Shown here: piece by piece, positions 8,301 to 12,075 of the stretch
Position numbering within the stretch: position 1 is the stretch's first letter
Layout of the letters: each line of letters opens with the position of its first letter
DNA from: Gymnopilus junonius
Taxonomy: Eukaryota; Basidiomycota; Agaricomycetes; Agaricales; Galerinaceae
Direction: 5' to 3'
Length of the DNA: 12,075 nt
NCBI GenBank assembly: GCA_015501075.1
Contig: JADNYJ010000827.1
Coordinates: forward strand, 1 to 12,075
Notes under the pieces: model-generated
The model's input: the letters and a program-made list of their open reading frames with translations, nothing else
Database searches by the model: none
Told to the model about the DNA's origin: nothing
Program-made: the position numbers and the translations under genes

Positions 8301-9813
8301 GCAAGATATCGGTTTGGTTTGCGATAACGCTCTTCAATAGACCTATGTCTGTGGTCTCTGAAAGTGGCACTAGCGTAGCACAGCAATCAGTGAAATATGC
8401 GACGAAAACAAAACTGATCGCATACAATCGCCAAAACCTCTCATGCCCATGGTATATACAGACTCAAATGGCCTGGCCCTCAGCACCTTCGAGCCAGAAT
8501 TTGTTGATGTTGGCTGAATTGGTGGTATAATCCCATGGGCCGCTCCGAAAAGAGAGAATTCCACAGGTGTTGAACGCATCATAGGTTCCTGATGACTGGA
8601 GAACGCAGGTAGTTTAAGTCAGACTCAGATTCAAAAGATGTCTGCAATTTGTTCACCTGGTACCCATTGCCACTCCATACCAGTCCGCTAAAAATTGATT
8701 CTGGGGGTCGTCTGTACCAAATGCACTACTCCACTGAGCTAAGACGAACTTGAGAATTATGGCGTTGAACAAGAAAATGAAAGACGGACCTGGCCATAGA
8801 TAATTTGCTTTCAATCTCAAAATTAATTCAAACCTTAACAGAAAGGGTATGAAGATACGGCATGGCTAAGGAAATGAACTGGCTTACAATTTCGTGTAGA
8901 AAAATGGTTGAATGGACTGTTTGTCAACGGTGCACCAGTGCCATTGGTGAACTTTTCCATAGCCCAATTCTGCAGGGCAGGCTGCTCATCGTTGAGGAAT
9001 ATACCTCGGTACTTGACAGATGGCGAGCCGTGTGCGCAGCCAGAGTTCGCAACGAAAATACTCGAGTGAGTTGTAGTTGGAACGTCTGCCCACCTGGAAT
9101 AAAACCAATGAGGGTCACCACATTATTTCCATGGCTAAGTGGAAAATGACATACCAGTACCAAGGAGACACGCCTACAAAAATAGGAAGGATGTATGGCA
9201 AACGTCATGTCCACATTGACATCGATGGAAAACGTGTAATGTCGGTAAGTCCAGGATAAATCAGCAAGCGAGAGTCAGGTATAGAAAGGGGATAGAACAC
9301 TTGAACATCTGATAAAATAGCCTAAAAATGACAACGCACCCAAATTGCTCTGAGTGGTCGTATAGTGCAAATACGGTGCACGTTTATCAGCTCGATGATG
9401 AGATACGCGTCGATACTCCTGGAAGAGGATTGCTCACGACGCGAGTCATGAACGATCCCATTTCTTGGATTGAGATACATGAGTCGGACGCATTCACTAT
9501 ATGGTCGATGAGAGGGGACTTCCCAAGGGTGCTATGATAATGGAGCAGATGCAGGGGGTTTGCTGGAGAGGAGTAGCCGCAAGTGTAGTTGGTTAGAGAA
9601 GGTTTACTGAAGTGAGCGTTGTATGTCGGCCTGAAAGTCGCAGCTGGCGCGTTGCACCGCCGGCAATGTCAGGAGAAATGAGTATAGATGCGGTGTTTCG
9701 TTGTTGAATGGCGAAGGAGTCTTTGAGGAGTGAAGGAGACGCAGGTGGTCTGTTATAGCGTCGCGGGTGCAATAAGGCAAGTATGCCAAGAGTCTGGGCG
9801 AAAGCTCCAGCAT
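5389..9813 (-). CDS. GH115 xylan alpha-1,2-(4-O-methyl)glucuronidase, about 24 exons, frame-disrupted at the 5' part
   Basis: Secreted glycoside hydrolase family 115 enzyme, which removes (4-O-methyl)glucuronic acid side chains from xylan. About 3,040 coding nt (about 1,010 residues) fits the family. Landmarks: hydrophobic start MLELSPRLLA (9813), SFAIQQ, SILISPD, VQRASCDFQADIQR, LGKSPLID, FALYDHSEQFG, SPWYWWADVP, KYRGIFLNDEQPALQNW, RLKANYLWPAQWSSAFG, RSTPVEFSLFG, RPFESVYTMGMRGFGD, LLWTDDNWGNIRR, RTGGAGVYYH, DRLWVLNVGDLKPYE, FFLTYAWN, KWDHMMDQT and GYFYWQQPM. The C-terminal domain has VTWLQFSPSKG, QRVFFNVDW, a GTEVPGGLPNGWDGVNGWV segment, then GGLQASYLGPPESIVM and stop at 5391-5389. Frame changes cluster in exon 1 (9813-9340), with others near 8902, 8540, 8480, 7498, 7452, 6799 and 6225; one splice junction near 9173 is also off by a base. 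From 6220 to 5389 the frame is clean. The family call is firm; functional status is open. Confidence 0.95.
6102..6152 (-). other. Apparent GC-AG intron in the GH115 gene
   Basis: The coding sequence SSGFK must join GFVEGTGVVSIEAAH. The only boundary that keeps this frame has a GC donor (aaag, then gcaggc) and the acceptor gtccag, removing 51 nt. A one-base change in an original GT donor would look the same. Confidence 0.5.
6878..6890 (-). other. Thirteen-base micro-exon of the GH115 gene
   Basis: The thirteen bases supply the K-W-D part of the conserved NGKWDHMMDQT motif. The flanking introns 6959-6891 (gtatgc..ctccag) and 6877-6822 (gtgcgt..tttag) keep the phase on both sides. Confidence 0.75.
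7922..7930 (-). other. Nine-base micro-exon of the GH115 gene
   Basis: Between introns 7991-7931 and 7921-7866 lie only nine coding bases, giving Val-Asp-Tyr. They bridge GAGVYYH and VGSPRDFKW, which is the family order (YYHxDYVGxPR). Both flanking introns have GT..AG ends. Confidence 0.75.
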
Positions 9814-9956
9814 GGCGAAAGCTAAAGCCCTGATAGGCAGACTAGAAAATGTTTAGGGATTTGGGAAAGCACGTAGATCCAGCCCAACCGCCATTATATG
9901 TAGTGGTTTAAAGGTTTAAAGTTTTGTATGTCAGCTTGTAAATCCATTTGCTCGCT
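9814..9956. other. GH115 upstream region
   Basis: This short AT-leaning stretch lies directly upstream of the inferred GH115 start and should contain at least its core promoter. Reading the - strand, I see no clear TATA box or recognisable operator. An alternative upstream Met on the - strand at about 9894 runs into a stop after 13 codons. Confidence 0.3.
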
Positions 9957-10730
9957 TACAAGAGGAAAAGGGGCGGGGGCGCTACTATAAGGACCTCGTG
10001 ATGCACTGTTAGGGTTGTTGTGGAATATCTTCGGGAGCGATGGGATGAAGGATGCGTTGTGTCACCAGCGACGAGGTGATAGTAAGGCCGTGGAGTAGGT
10101 AAACACGAAGAATATAATTTGTGCAAGGCGCGTGACAAAGGATTTTTGCTCATGAAAGACACTAAGAGCAAATCAGAAATAGCAAGCGTTAAAGCGATTC
10201 CGTGTGTAACAGATAAAGACACATGATATTTGTAGGAGAGAAATTTTTCCAAGAGCAGCAAACTTGGCATTGATTTTGAGAAAATGGAGTTCAGGAAGTC
10301 ACGAAGGCGTCGAAGGATATCCGGTAAGTCCGAGGCTTGAACAGCAAAGCAGACAGCGCAGTGGAGGTTCAGTGGAGATGATTATATGAAGATTGGTATA
10401 GGGTGTATATCTACAGCTCTTTTGGAAGAGCGTAAGAGTGCACTCACAAGTTCAAGTTGATGACAGGCAGGTCAAGGAGGTCAGTCAAACGATATTTGTC
10501 TGTGTTATTTGTTCTGATCCGACTCGGTAATGCCGGTTTAATACTCCAGGTCATCTGAGGAAGAAAGAGATGTATCGTCGAAATATGGTATATTATATAT
10601 AGATTAGCATACACTATGAGCTTAAGTAAGAATTGATAGCGTTAATTACTTGTGTTTTGGAATTTGGATAGATCCAAAATAGCACGTTGATCGGTATATG
10701 CCAGCTGATCGCTAAACTGGGTCTTGCGTC
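9957..10730 (-). CDS. Possible unrecognised - strand gene
   Basis: I do not recognise this. The - strand is open for about 160 codons from roughly 10438 to a stop near 9957. It includes the helix-like stretch DLPDILRRLRDFLNSIFSKS and a hydrophobic stretch THGIALTLAISDLLLVSF. Further upstream on the same strand are an open segment starting MTWSIKPALPSRIRTNNTDK (Met 10554) and another before it (WHIPINVLFW, about 10690). A candidate intron at about 10640-10555 joins those two in phase. Near 10090-10010 a different frame reads like protein too (LTITSSLVTQRILHPIAPED), so a shift may be present here as well. It could be a small gene upstream of GH115 in the same direction, or chance open frames. 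No domain is visible. Confidence 0.28.
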
Positions 10731-10965
10731 AACAATGACATGAATTCACACCGCATCACCCTCGAGCTCTTCTCTAGAGCATTTCTTTCACCTTCCTCCA
10801 TCTTTAAATCCCCTATTATATTTACACATCATTTTTAGCTTACAACCCGCTTTCTGGATCAAAAACCTTGGCTCTTTCAAAGAAAGGATTCAAATGAAGC
10901 TTCTTGATCATTGATTTCATCGACACCAATCTGCCAAACTCTGACCTAGAAGTAACGTAAAGCCC

Positions 10966-11090
10966 ATCCTTTTCCCCTTTCTTCTTTTCTTATGCCACTT
11001 GTTTTCCGGGCGTTTTCCCTTTCTTTTCTTTTCTTTGCATTCTTTCTTCAAGTTCTTCCCTTTCCTTCTTCTCTATCTCATCTTGCTTGA
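10966..11090 (+). repeat. Polypyrimidine block (CTTTT/TTCTTTT-rich)
   Basis: About 125 nt made almost wholly of C and T on the + strand, with repeated TTCTTTTC-type units. It is low-complexity rather than a precise tandem repeat. Confidence 0.7.
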
Positions 11091-11741
11091 GAATCCATAA
11101 TATAGTACCAAACTTTGCCCGATTAGGAGCATTAATTCTATTCATTCTGTAGTGTAGGTATCTCCTGAAATCGATACAGATCCTAGAATGCCCAACTTGG
11201 GGCTGAAGTTTGCGCCAATCATAGTGATGCTCTCGGGTGTTTTTTTTGGTTGGACTATTAAATCTTGCCTTTGATTCATTTTATTAGGATTTAGTTGAGT
11301 CCCTTTTTTTTCCTTTTTCAAAGTCTTTCTTGCTTTTTTAATTTATTCCACGTTCTTTCATTGCCGTGATCTAAGATCATCCACGTCCTCTTCTTTGGGT
11401 CGATCTGAGTTGATCTCTGCCTGCTTAGGGACCTCAAGTGCTTCATCTCGGAATCCGGATGCCACACCTGGATTTTGATTCATCAGATTCCCACATTGAA
11501 GATGACAATCCAAGGGCAGCTCATTTGGAGGGGAAGAGATTATTGTCAGGCATTTGGTCGGGGGTGTGGCTCGAAATTTTATTGAAGGCAGGGTACATAT
11601 GTGAACCCTTCAGCTTGTTTTTATTGGTCCATTTGGAGTAATCGAAATATCATATTTTATTCGGTTTGCCCTTTGGTTCGGCGTTTCATTCTTTATTCTC
11701 TTTTGCTTTCTGTTTTCTTTCTGTCCTACTTATACCACTTC

Positions 11742-11809
11742 ATTTGATGCCTGACATGGAAACCAATACTACTGAACGCGCCTAGCTTGACTTCGCATTT
11801 GCGTTGATC
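11742..11809 (+). repeat. Diverged direct repeat, copy 1
   Basis: This copy begins ATTTGATGCCTGACATGGAA. It aligns without gaps to 12008-12075: 19 of the first 20 bases and about 44 of the first 60 match. The spacing is 266 nt, and both copies are preceded by T/C-rich sequence. Confidence 0.7.
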
Positions 11810-12007
11810 ATGATGCTCTCGCTGTATTCATGGCTCATACTGCTGGAATTGTCAGGCGTAATTTATTCATGCTTCAAAATTCAGGCACTGTTTATTTAAA
11901 AATGTCGACTTGCACATTCTCATTTGTGTTCTCATTTGTTCTATATTCTCTTTATGACTTTAAATGCATGATCCTTCGTACTATTTGCTTTTCAATTTGG
12001 TTTGATG

Positions 12008-12075
12008 ATTTGATGCCTGGCATGGAAAGCAGAACTGTTGAACACACCTCTGTTCACTGCGCGTATTGTGCTCTA
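12008..12075 (+). repeat. Diverged direct repeat, copy 2 (runs off the window)
   Basis: This copy begins ATTTGATGCCTGGCATGGAA, pairs with 11742-11809, and is cut by the window end, so the true unit may be longer. Confidence 0.7.

Larger units (their letters stand above)
10740..12075. other. T/C-rich region without a convincing gene
   Basis: More than 1.3 kb without a supportable coding gene. The + strand is strongly pyrimidine-rich in several blocks. A 67-codon open frame (11438-11641) and a 28-codon frame at 11188 have no family resemblance. T/C-rich blocks are common upstream of basidiomycete genes, so this may be the promoter side of a + strand gene beyond the window, or a decayed repeat. 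Confidence 0.5.

Noticed and set aside
9077..9537. + strand open frames over the GH115 N-terminal exons
   Set aside because: The - strand carries the family motifs here (LGKSPLID, ALYDHSEQ, WWADVP); the + strand frames have no resemblance to anything and start at arbitrary Met codons.
5389..9813. GH115 as an old pseudogene
   Set aside because: Splice sites are almost all intact, substitution stops are rare and the 3' third is clean. I therefore keep it as a gene with sequence or recent frame problems.
10966..11090. CRISPR or regular tandem array
   Set aside because: The repeats are low-complexity pyrimidine runs without a fixed unit or spacers, and the DNA is eukaryotic.
10740..12075. LTR retrotransposon end
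   Set aside because: I found no long terminal repeat pair, primer-binding site or polymerase fragment; only a short diverged direct repeat is seen.

Overview
The window looks like nuclear DNA of a filamentous basidiomycete, most likely a plant-biomass-degrading Agaricomycete. Genes are split by many short introns (mostly about 45-70 nt, GT..AG). The protein families are typical fungal ones, and one gene is a secreted GH115 xylan alpha-glucuronidase, as found in wood and litter decayers.

Layout from left to right: (1) Positions 1-390 hold no gene I can name. (2) A + strand PIG-X/Pbn1-type subunit of the GPI mannosyltransferase runs to a stop at 1101. (3) A - strand USP14/Ubp6 proteasome-associated deubiquitinase (3681 to 1230, about 13 exons) converges on it, with 128 nt between the stops. 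(4) A 338-nt divergent promoter region (3682-4019) separates USP14 from (5) a + strand BAP31/Yet-type ER membrane protein (4020-5012, 7 exons), whose whole reading frame can be assembled without a break. (6) After a 376-nt tail-to-tail spacer comes a - strand GH115 alpha-glucuronidase (about 9813 to 5389, about 24 exons, several of them micro-exons). (7) Upstream of it, about 9957-10730, are open - strand frames that look coding but that I do not recognise. (8) Positions 10740-12075 are T/C-rich, with a diverged direct repeat at the far right and no convincing gene.

The genes are not an operon. Three of them (PIG-X, BAP31, USP14) serve the ER/secretory pathway and protein turnover, and the GH115 enzyme would be a client of that secretory route.

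The most striking feature is that PIG-X, USP14 and GH115 are each crossed by single-base frame changes, while the protein sequence on either side stays well conserved. BAP31 in the middle, and long parts of GH115, are clean. The cluster in the first GH115 exon is dense (about ten shifts in 480 nt), and most can be explained by one missing G on the coding strand. This pattern fits a patchy consensus-quality problem in the assembly better than gene decay, but only reads can decide. I did not find a clearly new biological system in this window.
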